DNA of 64,000 bases from assembly GCA_044227325.1 (NCBI GenBank), contig JBGAFI010000004.1:259479-323478 (forward strand). The letters are read 5' to 3'. The notes below the pieces were generated by a model. It had not been told where the DNA came from and did not search any database. It saw nothing but the letters and a program-made list of their open reading frames with translations. Shown here piece by piece: positions 42,000 to 50,412 of this stretch. A program made the position numbers and the translations under genes. Origin of the DNA: PFJX01 sp044227325 (GTDB taxonomy: Bacteria; Pseudomonadota; Gammaproteobacteria; Burkholderiales; Thiobacillaceae). Numbering within the stretch: position 1 is the first letter of the stretch; each line of letters starts with the position of its first letter.

Positions 42000-42704
42000 T
42001 TGAAATCCAAATCGATACTTCTGGCCCTGGCCATCCTTCCCCTCGCGACAGCCGGCGTCCGGGCCGACAACGCCCCCGCCGCGACAGCGGAACACGCCGC
42101 CCGGCCCGCCTCCGCCGTGGTCAACATGGCCGATCGTTGCGCCAACTTCACCACCAACACCTGGGGCTTCAAGGGACCGCGCAATTTCCTGAAATGGCTG
42201 GATATCTTCAGCGACCCGGGCATCTATCTCGAATACGCCAAGCGCGGCATGGACCCGCAATTCTGGGTCGCCGGCCTGGACAGCCTGATGGACCCGGGCA
42301 CGCCCAGAAACTACCTGGAATGGACCAATCCGGAGATCTATTCGAAATGGGCGCGCGCGGCGGGCGAACCCGAGTTCTACACCGCCGTGAACAGCATCCT
42401 GTTCGACCCCGGCCGCATGATGCGCTGGGTCATGCTGCCCCTGGACGGCAAGGCCTGGGAACTGGCCGGCACCGCCATCAACCCGGCCACCTGGCTGAAA
42501 TGGCTGAACGCGCCGCTCGATCCCAAGACCCAGGCCCTGATCGCCAAGGCCGCCAATCCGGAAACCGCGCAACGCTGGCTGGACGCCCTGGGCGATCCGA
42601 AAAACGCGCCGTGGCTGTATGCGCCGGCCACCGGCTACGGCGCGCAGCCCGCGTTCTGGCGCATACCGGCGTCAAATCAGGTGCAACCTGGTTCGCCGCT
42701 GTAG
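42000..42704 (+). CDS. Exported protein with tryptophan/proline repeats, function unknown
   Basis: A 234-residue protein starting at TTG 42000 (GAGG lies eight bases upstream; no closer ATG exists in frame). A signal peptide spans residues 1-22 (ending AGVRA). The mature part contains loosely repeated units of about 30 residues with aromatic-proline motifs such as RNFLKWLDIFSDPGIYLEYA, RNYLEWTNPEIYSKWA and ATWLKWLNAPLDP. I do not recognise the family. It follows soeC by 123 bases on the same strand and may be a periplasmic partner. The last dozen residues run into a junction of unlike sequence, so the C-terminus may not be native. Confidence 0.65.
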   Translation: MKSKSILLALAILPLATAGVRADNAPAATAEHAARPASAVVNMADRCANFTTNTWGFKGPRNFLKWLDIFSDPGIYLEYAKRGMDPQFWVAGLDSLMDPGTPRNYLEWTNPEIYSKWARAAGEPEFYTAVNSILFDPGRMMRWVMLPLDGKAWELAGTAINPATWLKWLNAPLDPKTQALIAKAANPETAQRWLDALGDPKNAPWLYAPATGYGAQPAFWRIPASNQVQPGSPL

Positions 42705-43138
42705 TTCATGCAAACGTCCGGATAGCGCCCGGGCAATTCATCCGACTCGTAACGAACAAGCCCGCCGAATGGCGGGCTTGTTCGTTGTGGGTGGAACTCG
42801 GTGCGGCGCAATTCCCGTTGCGGGATGATGTCCTCCCCGAGCGCCACCAGGCCTTGGATGTACCGGTTCTGGCGGAACGCCGTCCCGCTCCATGCGTCGA
42901 TGGTGTGGTAGTACGCGGCGTAGGCCGCTTCCATGTCTTCACTGAAGTTGTGCGTGATGTACAGGGACTGCGCGGGCCGCTGCGCAATGGGGGTGTAGAT
43001 GCAGGCCAGATCCGCGTCGAAGGCCCGGCTCATGCGGGCGATCAGCGTGGGCCAGCGCTCGGGCTCAAGCGCCGCCTGGTAGATGTCGCCCACCAGTTCC
43101 AGCAGATCCTTGTCCGGATCGGATGCGCCTCGTTTCAT
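42677..43138 (-). pseudogene. Truncated N-terminal half of a LuxR-family regulator
   Basis: Residues 1-113 (LLELVGDIYQAALEPERWPTLI, later YHTIDAWSGTAFRQN and DIIPQRELRRTEFH) match the N-terminal region of solo LuxR-type regulators. The expected rest, including the HTH domain, is missing. After RRTEFH the frame continues for about 40 residues of unrelated sequence that crosses a perfect 16-base-pair hairpin and ends at 42677. It overlaps the end of the convergent 42000-42704 gene. It is most likely a decayed remnant and not a functional regulator. Confidence 0.65.
42751..42786. terminator. Perfect 16-base-pair hairpin in the converging gene ends
   Basis: AACGAACAAGCCCGCC, loop GAAT, then the exact complement ending TTGTTCGTT. 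AT-rich ends on both sides of a GC-rich core fit a bidirectional terminator, possibly brought in with the foreign segment that truncated the luxR remnant. Confidence 0.65.
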
Positions 43139-43479
43139 GCCGGGCCACCTCGGTTGTTGTCGTATCCCTGATGCCGCCCGCCATGTTTTCCCACAAAATA
43201 AACTGATGGAAAACCTTATGGGCCATTACTAATAATCTAGCCAAAATCTCGCCCGGATTGTTACTGTGGGAACCGCTGTTTGTCGCCTGTGGCGAGGAGC
43301 CGTCGAATTACGCGGTTTTACCGCGCTTCCGGGGAACCGAAAGCCGCGCCCGTGCTCCTACCGCCCACGCCGGCCGATCACCGTCCGGCATCCGTGCGGA
43401 TGACGCCCGGGCCATGGCTTGCGTGGCCGCGCGTCCGCCGCGAATCGGGACACCCGCCTGAAAGCCAAGGAGACTCGCC
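43139..43479. other. Spacer between the luxR remnant and the Met-rich protein gene
   Basis: About 340 bases. The left third is AT-richer (CCTTATGGGCCATTACTAATAATC near 43214-43237). The right end carries AAGGAG before the next ATG. Nothing else was recognised. Confidence 0.4.
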
Positions 43480-44076
43480 ATGCAACTTTTCAAAATCCCG
43501 TCGGGCACCGCCACGCTGCTGGCCGCGTTGGCCTTTTCCCTGCCAGCGTTCGCCGAGGATGCGCCCGCCGCGCCGGCCACCGAGGCGCCGGCCGCGATGG
43601 ACCAGCTCACCCCGGTCGCCACCCAGGCTGAACGCATGCAGTTGATGCAGACCATGCGCGCGCGCATGCAGGAAATCCTCAACACCCAGGACTCGGACAA
43701 GCGCAAGGAATTGATCGAGGCCCAGGCGAAGGACATGGACGCGATGATGAAAATGGGACCGCCCGGCCCCGGCCCCGGCATGGGAATGGGCATGATGGGC
43801 CCCGGCGGCATGTCCAGGGGACCGGGATTGATGATGGGATCCGGCATGATGGGCCAGACCGCCAACCCCAATTGCAAGATGGGTCAAGGCCCCGGCATGG
43901 GCCCCGGCATGGGAATGGGCATGATGATGGGCGCCGGCGGCAAGCCGAACTGCAAGACGGGCGGCCATCCCAACTGCGCCCTGCGTGCCGGCGAGGTCGA
44001 TCAGCGGCTGGACGCCCTGGAAAAGCGCATGGACATGATGCAGATGATGATGAAAATGATGATGCGCGACGAGTGA
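43480..44076 (+). CDS. Exported Met/Gly/Pro-rich protein
   Basis: A 198-residue protein with a signal peptide (residues 1-25, ending PAFA), an Ala/Pro-rich segment and a helical region (about 45-85, MQLMQTMRARMQEILN). Then come long Gly-Pro-Met tracts (GPGPGMGMGMMGPGGM and similar) with two NPNCKMG/KPNCKTGG Cys-containing turns. A final amphipathic helix is extremely Met-rich (MDMMQMMMKMMM). Periplasmic Met-rich tracts commonly bind Cu(I) or Ag(I), so a metal-handling role is possible but unproven. AAGGAG precedes the ATG. It ends at a bidirectional terminator shared with prpD. Confidence 0.75.
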   Translation: MQLFKIPSGTATLLAALAFSLPAFAEDAPAAPATEAPAAMDQLTPVATQAERMQLMQTMRARMQEILNTQDSDKRKELIEAQAKDMDAMMKMGPPGPGPGMGMGMMGPGGMSRGPGLMMGSGMMGQTANPNCKMGQGPGMGPGMGMGMMMGAGGKPNCKTGGHPNCALRAGEVDQRLDALEKRMDMMQMMMKMMMRDE

Positions 44077-44089
44077 ACCTGCGCGCGAC

Positions 44090-44129
44090 CCCGGCAAAAA
44101 CGGCGCCCGAGGGCGCCGTTTTTGCCGGG
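44090..44129. terminator. Bidirectional terminator between the Met-rich gene and prpD
   Basis: A 19-base-pair perfect stem from CCCGGCAAAAACGGCGCCC and its complement around a two-base loop. A-run and T-run arms serve both converging genes. Confidence 0.92.
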
Positions 44130-44139
44130 CAGAACCGGA

Positions 44140-45591
44140 TCACACCGCGAACAGTTCCATGAATTCGTGCACCGGCGTCGCCTCCATGCGCGCCTGGTCG
44201 GCGCACAGGTGGTTCAGCGCGGCGCACTTCTTCGCCGACAGCTTGGCGGCGATGGCCGCCTCGAACTTCTTCACCAGCACCGGGATGCCCTCGGCGCGGC
44301 GCTGGCGGTGGCCGATGGGCGCGTCGATGCTGACCTTCTCGGTGCAGGTGCCGTCCTTGAAGAACACCTGCACGCTGTTGCCGATGTAGCGCTTGTCGGC
44401 TTCCAGGTATTCCTTCGAGAAGCGCGGGTTCTCCTTCACCGTGGTGAGGCTGCGCAGGTGGTCGATGCGCGGATCGGCGGCGCCGGCGTCGGTGTAGTCG
44501 TCGGCGGTCAGGCCGCCCTTGATCAGGGGCACGGCCACCATGTACTGGATGCAGTGGTCCCGGTCCGCGTAGTTGTTCATGGGGCCGGTCTTGTCGATGA
44601 TGCGGCATCCGGCTTCCTGGGTCTCGATCTCGATGCGCTCGATCTGGTCGAGCCGGTCCTTCACCACCGGGTGCAGCTTCATCGCGCATTCCACCGCGGT
44701 CTGGGCGTGGAACTCGGCGGGGAAGCTGATCTTGAACAGAATGTTCTCCATCACGTAGCTGCCGAAGCCCTGGCTGAATTTCAGCTCGTTGCCCCGGAAC
44801 AGGCTGTCCTGGAAGCCCCAGGTCTTCGCGGTCAGCGCGGAGGGGTAACCCATCTCGCCGGTCAGGCAGATCATGGCCAGGCGCGCGCCCCGGGAGCTGG
44901 CGTCGCCGGCCGCCCAGGACTTGCGCGAGCCGGTGTTGGGCGCGTGCCGGTAGGTACGCAGGGAGCAGCCGTCGATCCAGGCGTGGGACAGGGTGTTGAG
45001 CACTTCCTCCCGGCTGCCCCCCAGCATCTTCGCGGCGACACCGGCGGAGGCGATGCGCACCAGCATGACGTGGTCCAGGCCGACCCGGTTGAAGGCGTTC
45101 TCCAGGGCGGTGACGCCCTGCAGCTCGTGGGCCTGGATCATGGCCATGAGCACGTCCTTCATGGTCAGCGGCGCCTTGCCTTCGGCCACGCGCTTGCGCG
45201 AAAGCCAGTCGGCGATGCCCAGGATCGCGCCCAGGTTGTCGGAAGGATGGCCCCACTCGGCGGCGAGCCAGGTGTCGTTGAAATCCAGGAAGCGCACCAG
45301 GCAGCCGATGTCCCAGGCCGCCTTGATGGGATCCAGCTCGTAGGACGTGCCGGGCACCCGGGTGCCGCCCGCCATGCCCGCGCCGGGCACCACGGGGCCC
45401 AGCAGCTTGCTGCATTCCGGGTAGTCCAGGGCCATGAGGGCGCAGGCCAGGGAATCGATCAGGCAATAGCGGGCGGTTTCCATGGCCAGCTTGGACTGGC
45501 CGGCGTCGTAGTCCATGACGTAGTCGGCCATGGATTGCAGGATGGTGTCGAAGGGCGGGCGCTCGGCGGAGCGGATGTCGTGGGCGGACAT
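44140..45591 (-). CDS. prpD: 2-Methylcitrate dehydratase
   Basis: A 483-residue MmgE/PrpD-family enzyme that dehydrates 2-methylcitrate to 2-methylaconitate or its isomer in propionate catabolism. Recognisable segments include YCLIDSLACALMALDYPECSKLLGP, the TRVPGTSYELDPIKAAWDIG loop and RFLDFNDTWLAAEWGHPSDNLGAIL. Length matches the classical PrpD (about 483). No acnD or prpF is seen, so the PrpD route is used here. It is the last gene of prpE-prpB-prpC-prpD, behind a palindromic repeat. Confidence 0.96.
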   Translation of the reverse strand: MSAHDIRSAERPPFDTILQSMADYVMDYDAGQSKLAMETARYCLIDSLACALMALDYPECSKLLGPVVPGAGMAGGTRVPGTSYELDPIKAAWDIGCLVRFLDFNDTWLAAEWGHPSDNLGAILGIADWLSRKRVAEGKAPLTMKDVLMAMIQAHELQGVTALENAFNRVGLDHVMLVRIASAGVAAKMLGGSREEVLNTLSHAWIDGCSLRTYRHAPNTGSRKSWAAGDASSRGARLAMICLTGEMGYPSALTAKTWGFQDSLFRGNELKFSQGFGSYVMENILFKISFPAEFHAQTAVECAMKLHPVVKDRLDQIERIEIETQEAGCRIIDKTGPMNNYADRDHCIQYMVAVPLIKGGLTADDYTDAGAADPRIDHLRSLTTVKENPRFSKEYLEADKRYIGNSVQVFFKDGTCTEKVSIDAPIGHRQRRAEGIPVLVKKFEAAIAAKLSAKKCAALNHLCADQARMEATPVHEFMELFAV

Positions 45592-45624
45592 GGGAGTTCC
45601 TCAGTGGGCGGTTTCAGTTCTTCT

Positions 45625-45720
45625 TCCCCCTTTGGAAAAGGGGGATCGAGGGGGATTCAAGCGAGTGGACATGCGACAAATCTATGAATCCCCCCTAGCC
45701 CCCCTTTTTCAAAGGGGGGA
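45625..45720. repeat. Palindromic repeat, copy 4 (prpC/prpD spacer)
   Basis: Ends TCCCCCTTTGGAAAAGGGGG and CCCCCCTTTTTCAAAGGGGGG, inner GGGGATTCA and TGAATCCCCC. It occupies most of the 144-base spacer. Confidence 0.88.
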
Positions 45721-45735
45721 ATGGAGGGAATCCGG

Positions 45736-46899
45736 TCAGGGTCTTTGGTCGATGGGCACGAACTTCAGGTTTTCCGGCCCGGTGTAGTTGGCCGAAGGCC
45801 GGATGATCTTGCCGTCCTGGCGCTGCTCGATCACATGGGCGGCCCAGCCGGTGGTGCGGGAGATGATGAACAGGGGCGTGAACATGGCGGTGGGCACCCC
45901 CATCATCGCGTAGGAGACCGAGCTGAACCAATCCAGGTTGGGGAACATGTTCTTGATTTCCCGCATCACCGCTTCCAGCCGGTCGGCGACGTTGTAGAGC
46001 TTGTGGTTGAAGTTGTGGTCGGCGAGACGCTTGGCGACGGCCTTGATCACCACGTTGCGCGGATCGGAAATGGTGTAGACCGGATGGCCGAAGCCGATGA
46101 TGACCTCCTTCTTCTCCAGCACGCGCATGCGGATGTCGGCTTCCGCCTCGTCCGGCGTGTCGTAGCGGGACTGGATGCCGAACGCCGCCTCGTTGGCGCC
46201 GCCGTGCTTGGGACCGCGCAGGGCGCCGATGGCGCCGGTGATGGCGGAATACATGTCGGAACCGGTGCCGGCGATGACCCGGCCGGTGAAGGTGGAGGCG
46301 TTGAATTCGTGCTCGGCGTAGAGGATCAGCGAGGTGTGCATGGCGCGCACCCAGATGTCGTTGGGCGTCTCGCCGTGCAGCAGGTGCAGGAAGTGGCCGC
46401 CGATGGAATCGTCGTCGGTCTCGCACTCGATGCGGCGGCCGTTGTGGCTGAAGTGGTACCAGTACAGCAGCGCGGAACCCAGGCTGGCGATGAGGCGGTC
46501 GGCGATGTCGCGCGCGCCCAGCACCGGCTGGGTTTCCGCTTCCGGCAACAGGCAGCCCAGGGTGGAGACGGCGGTGCGCATCACGTCCATGGGGTGGGAG
46601 GAGGCGGGCAGTTGTTCCAGCACCGTCTTCAGCACCGCCGGCAGGCCGCGCAGGGCCTTCAGCTTGGCGGTATAGGCGCGCAATTCCTCGCGATTGGGGA
46701 AATGGCCGTGGATCAGCAGATAGGCGACCTCCTCGAATTCGCACACGTCGGCGATGTCCAGGATGTCGTAACCGCGATAGTGCAGGTCGTTGCCGGTGCG
46801 GCCGACGGTGCACAGGGCCGAGTTGCCGGCGACGACACCGGACAGGGCGACGGACTTCTTCGGCTTGGGGGCGGCGGGGTTTGGGGTGGTCTCGCTCAT
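45736..46899 (-). CDS. prpC: 2-Methylcitrate synthase
   Basis: A 387-residue citrate-synthase-family enzyme joining propionyl-CoA and oxaloacetate. SGVVAGNSALCTVGRTGNDLHYRGYDI is the typical PrpC N-terminus. Catalytic His and Asp lie in AEHEFNASTFTGRVIAGTGSDMYSA, in the GALRGPKHGGANEA block and in GFGHPVY. The short form (under 400 residues) is the methylcitrate-specific type rather than GltA. The start is ATG 46899. It follows prpB after a repeat-containing 118-base spacer. Confidence 0.96.
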   Translation of the reverse strand: MSETTPNPAAPKPKKSVALSGVVAGNSALCTVGRTGNDLHYRGYDILDIADVCEFEEVAYLLIHGHFPNREELRAYTAKLKALRGLPAVLKTVLEQLPASSHPMDVMRTAVSTLGCLLPEAETQPVLGARDIADRLIASLGSALLYWYHFSHNGRRIECETDDDSIGGHFLHLLHGETPNDIWVRAMHTSLILYAEHEFNASTFTGRVIAGTGSDMYSAITGAIGALRGPKHGGANEAAFGIQSRYDTPDEAEADIRMRVLEKKEVIIGFGHPVYTISDPRNVVIKAVAKRLADHNFNHKLYNVADRLEAVMREIKNMFPNLDWFSSVSYAMMGVPTAMFTPLFIISRTTGWAAHVIEQRQDGKIIRPSANYTGPENLKFVPIDQRP

Positions 46900-46915
46900 G
46901 TCGTCTCCTTGGTTG

Positions 46916-47013
46916 AATCCCCTCGCCCGCGGACGGGAGAGGGGTCGGGGAGAAGGAAACCGAATCGGCCGGTTTTCCCCCTCCCCAGCCCTCCCCCGCT
47001 CGCGGGGGAGGGG
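46916..47013. repeat. Second type of inverted repeat (prpB/prpC spacer)
   Basis: C/G-rich arms (CCCCTCGCCCGCGGACGGGAGAGG at the left, CTCCCCCGCTCGCGGGGGAGGGG at the right) surround a unique centre. It shares the double-palindrome plan of the other repeats but has different sequence, so it is probably a second family. Confidence 0.7.
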
Positions 47014-47017
47014 AAAA

Positions 47018-47905
47018 TCATTCCTTGCCGCTTTCGAACAGCGCGTCCAGCTTCTGTTCGAAGGCGTGGTAGCCCAGATGCTCGTACAACTCCATGCGGG
47101 TCTGCATGGCGTCCAGCGCATTCTTCTGGTGGCCGTCCCGGCGGATGGCGCCGTAGACCCCCAGGGCCGCCTTCGCCATGGCGCGGAAGGCGGACAGGGG
47201 ATACAGCACCAGGCCGACGCCCACCTCGCGCAGCTCGTCCACGGTGAACAGGGGCGTGGCGCCGAACTCGGTGATGTTGGCCAGGATCGGCACCTTCACC
47301 GCCTTGGCGAAGGCGTCGTACTGGGCCAGTTCGGTCATGGCTTCCGGGAAGATCATGTCGGCGCCGGCCTCGACGCAGGCGCAGGCCCGGTCGATGGCGG
47401 CCTGCAAGCCTTCGGCCTGGAGCGCGTCGGTGCGGGCCATGATGACGAATTCGGGATCGATCTTCGCGTCCACCGCCGCCTTCACCCGGTCCACCATCTC
47501 CCCCTGGGAGACGATGGCCTTGCCAGGCCGATGGCCGCAGCGCTTCTGCATGACCTGGTCCTCGATGTGCACCGCGGCGACGCCGGCCCGGGTGAGGGCG
47601 CGCACGGCGCGGGCGATGTTGAAGGCGCCGCCCCAGCCGGTGTCGATGTCCACCAGTAGCGGCAGGCCGGTCACATCGGTGATGCGGCGCGCGTCCACCA
47701 GCACGTCCTCCAGGGTGGTGATGCCCAGATCGGGAATGCCGCAGGAACTGGCCGCGACACCGCCGCCGGAAAGGTAGAGCGCCTGGAAGCCGGAATGCTC
47801 GGCCAGTAGGGCGGCATAGGCGTTGATGGCGCCGACCACCTGGAGCGGTTTCTCGGCGGCGACGGCGGCGCGGAATTTCGCGCCGGCGGAGGCGGGTGTT
47901 GTCAT
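47018..47905 (-). CDS. prpB: 2-Methylisocitrate lyase
   Basis: A 295-residue isocitrate-lyase-superfamily enzyme that splits 2-methylisocitrate into pyruvate and succinate. LYLSGGGVAASSCGIPDLG matches the PrpB N-terminal block. DIDTGWGG supplies metal-binding Asp residues, EDQVMQKRCGHRPGKAIV contains the active-site KRCGH motif, and FVIMARTDALQAEGL follows. Length is normal. It lies between prpE and prpC, with repeat-filled spacers on both sides. Confidence 0.96.
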   Translation of the reverse strand: MTTPASAGAKFRAAVAAEKPLQVVGAINAYAALLAEHSGFQALYLSGGGVAASSCGIPDLGITTLEDVLVDARRITDVTGLPLLVDIDTGWGGAFNIARAVRALTRAGVAAVHIEDQVMQKRCGHRPGKAIVSQGEMVDRVKAAVDAKIDPEFVIMARTDALQAEGLQAAIDRACACVEAGADMIFPEAMTELAQYDAFAKAVKVPILANITEFGATPLFTVDELREVGVGLVLYPLSAFRAMAKAALGVYGAIRRDGHQKNALDAMQTRMELYEHLGYHAFEQKLDALFESGKE

Positions 47906-47938
47906 GTCATGTCCTCAAAGGTCTTGCTACCACTTAAT

Positions 47939-48038
47939 TCCCCCCTTTTACAAAGGGGGCTAGGGGGGATTTCGCCGCGGTTCGCGGATCAACGACCGTT
48001 GTTAAATCCCCCTCGATCCCCCTTTACAAAAGGGGGAG
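47939..48038. repeat. Palindromic repeat, copy 5 (prpE/prpB spacer)
   Basis: Arms CCCCCCTTTTACAAAGGGGG and CCCCCTTTACAAAAGGGGG with inner GGGGGGATTT and AAATCCCCC. A TTTACAAA core replaces the TTTGGAAA core of the other copies, marking a subtype. Confidence 0.88.
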
Positions 48039-48048
48039 GAAAAACCAC

Positions 48049-49941
48049 CTACTTGCCTACAGCCTTCCGGATTTCCTCCAGCGCGTTGGGATCGTCCAAA
48101 GTGGACAAATCGCCGGTCTCCCGCCCCTCCGCCAGCGCCTGGATGGAGCGGCGCAGCAGCTTGCCGGAGCGGGTCTTGGGCAGGGCGGCGACGAAGTGCA
48201 GCTTGTGGGGCTTGGCCACCGGCCCCAGCAGTTCCGCCACCTTGTCGATGCAGGCCTTCTCCAGCTTGGCGCGGCCCGCCTCGTCGGCGATCAGGGCCGG
48301 ATCCTTGACCGTGCAGAAGCCCACCGGCACCTGGCCCTTGAGCTCGTCGTGCAGACCCACCACCGCCACCTCGGCGATGGCCGGATGGGCCTGCAGGGCC
48401 TCCTCGATCTCCCGGGTGCCCAGGCGATGGCCGGCGGTGTTGATGACGTCGTCGGTGCGGCCCAGGATGAAGGTGTAGCCATCCGCGTCCCGCACCGCCC
48501 AGTCCGAGGAGGAATACAGCAGTTCCTTTTCGAACAGGCCGAAGTAGCTGTTGATGAAGCGCTTGTCGTCGCCCCACACGGTGGTGAGGCAGCCCGGCGG
48601 CAGGGGCGGCACCACGGTGAGCACGCCCTTCTCGTTGGGGCCGCAATCGGCGCCGGTCATCTCGTTCACCACGCGGATGTTGAAGCCGTAGGCGGGGAAG
48701 CCGGGGGAACCGAAGCGGTTGGGCTTCAGCTCGACGCCGGGCAGGTAGGACAGCATGGCCCAGCCGGTTTCGGTCTGCCAGTAATGGTCCAGGACCGGCA
48801 CCCCCAGGCCCTCGGAAATCCAGCGCGAGGTGGGTTCGTCCAGGGGCTCGCCGGCCAGGAACAGATAGCGCAGGCTTTTCAAATCGTACTTGCTGAGCCA
48901 GGCGGGATCCTGCTTCTTCAGCACCCGGATCGCGGTGGGCGAGGAGAACATGGTGGACACCTTGTGGTCCTGCACGATCTTCCACCAGACGCCGGGATCG
49001 GGGCGGATCGGCAGCCCCTCGTAGACGATGGTGGTCATGCCGTGCAGCAGCGGGCCATAGATGATGTAGCTGTGGCCCACCACCCAGCCGATGTCCGAGG
49101 TGGTGAACATGGTCTCGCCGGGGTTGGCGTTGTAGACGTACTTCATGGTGGAGGCCAGGGCCACCGCGTAGCCGCCCACGTCCCGCTGCACGCCCTTGGG
49201 CTTGCCGGTGGTGCCGCTGGTGTACAGGATGTAGCTGGGCTCGTTGGACTCCAGCCAGGTCACCGGCACCTCGGCGTCGCGGAACTCGTCGCGCAGGTCC
49301 CAGTAGTCCTCGTCGCGGCCGGCGACCCGGCGCATCTCCGGATCCAGGCCCCGGTCGACGATGAGCACCTTGCGCGGCGGAAACTTGGCTTCCTTGATGG
49401 CGTCGTCCACCAGATGCTTGTAGGGCACCGGCTTGCCGCCGCGCATGCCGGCGTCGGCGCAGATCAGCAGGCAGGGCTTGGCGTCATCGATGCGCAGGGC
49501 CAGGTTGTGGGCCGCGAAGCCGCCGAACACTACGGAATGGATGGCGCCCAGGCGCGCGCAGGCCAGCACGCAGAAGATGGACTCGGCGATCATGGGCATG
49601 TAGATCACCACCCGCTCGCCCTTCTTCACCCCCAGGGCCTTCAGCACGGCGGCGCAACGGTTCACCTCCCGGTGCAGTTCGGCGTAGCTGTATTGCTTCT
49701 CCTCGCCGGTCTCCGAGGACAGGTAGATCAGGGCGGGCTGCTCGGCGCGGGCGGCGAGATGCCGGTCCACCGCGTTGTGGCAGAGGTTGGTCTCGCCCCC
49801 CACGAACCACTTGCGGAAGGGCGGATTGCTGTAATCAAGGATTTTCTCCGGCGGTCGATGCCAGTCGATGAGTTCGGCCTGTTCACCCCAGAAAGCTTCG
49901 GGCGCGTCGATGGAACGGCGGTAAAACGCTTCGTATTGCAT
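48049..49941 (-). CDS. prpE: Propionyl-CoA synthetase
   Basis: A 630-residue acyl-CoA synthetase of the ANL superfamily that activates propionate. The AMP-binding P-loop YILYTSGTTGKPKG is intact. The N-terminus YEAFYRRSIDAPEAFWGEQAELIDW and segments TSDIGWVVGHSYIIYGPLLHG and YWQTETGWAM are typical. The C-terminal ALPKTRSGKLLRRSIQALAEG holds the acetylatable catalytic Lys. The start at ATG 49941 follows GGAGG by nine bases and gives the standard PrpE length. It is the first gene of the prp operon. No prpR regulator is adjacent. Confidence 0.96.
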   Translation of the reverse strand: MQYEAFYRRSIDAPEAFWGEQAELIDWHRPPEKILDYSNPPFRKWFVGGETNLCHNAVDRHLAARAEQPALIYLSSETGEEKQYSYAELHREVNRCAAVLKALGVKKGERVVIYMPMIAESIFCVLACARLGAIHSVVFGGFAAHNLALRIDDAKPCLLICADAGMRGGKPVPYKHLVDDAIKEAKFPPRKVLIVDRGLDPEMRRVAGRDEDYWDLRDEFRDAEVPVTWLESNEPSYILYTSGTTGKPKGVQRDVGGYAVALASTMKYVYNANPGETMFTTSDIGWVVGHSYIIYGPLLHGMTTIVYEGLPIRPDPGVWWKIVQDHKVSTMFSSPTAIRVLKKQDPAWLSKYDLKSLRYLFLAGEPLDEPTSRWISEGLGVPVLDHYWQTETGWAMLSYLPGVELKPNRFGSPGFPAYGFNIRVVNEMTGADCGPNEKGVLTVVPPLPPGCLTTVWGDDKRFINSYFGLFEKELLYSSSDWAVRDADGYTFILGRTDDVINTAGHRLGTREIEEALQAHPAIAEVAVVGLHDELKGQVPVGFCTVKDPALIADEAGRAKLEKACIDKVAELLGPVAKPHKLHFVAALPKTRSGKLLRRSIQALAEGRETGDLSTLDDPNALEEIRKAVGK

Positions 49942-50412
49942 CGGTCGTCTCCTCCGGATTATTCCGGTATGTAATAGCGGCACATTGTGCACTGCGGCGA
50001 GAATTTTGTAATAGATGGCGATCAAGAGCCATAAGCTGCGTTAAACCAGAGTATGAAAGTTGGGTATTGGCCCTTCCCTCGGGAGAATGCGCCGTCCTCC
50101 CTCACGCGCGCGGACCTGACCCGCGGACCGGGTCATTCGGGGCATTGACGGCTTCGTGCGGCACCCAAGCCGCTTCAAAAACGGAAATCTGGTACAAATT
50201 GCCCATCATTTTTGTGCTGGTGCCTATCCAATAAATTGATCGGCTGCCGTTGTTAACGTCAGACGGATAGCACGAATGAAAGCCCTGTGGGTCGCGGGGC
50301 GAGAAATCGGGACAACGGGAATCGCGGTGGAACACATGCATTCGATTCGGAAAATCTCCCAGGCACGGCGCATCGGTTTCGCCATGACCGGGGAGTTGGG
50401 CGATGCGGCCAG
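49942..50412. other. Divergent spacer between prpE and the sensor kinase
   Basis: About 470 bases that must contain the prpE promoter and the promoter of the plus-strand kinase. An AT-richer patch (50185-50240, ATCATTTTTGTGCTGG) is a candidate promoter region. No sigma-54 element or clear operator was recognised. Confidence 0.4.

Noticed and set aside
43400..43440. Sigma-54-like element CGGGCCATGGCTTGCG upstream of the Met-rich gene
   Set aside because: The -24 side deviates from TGGCAC and the GC context makes chance matches likely; not listed as a promoter.
16723..48038. Palindromic repeats as a CRISPR array
   Set aside because: Copies are kilobases apart, palindromic, and have no regular repeat-spacer pattern or cas genes.
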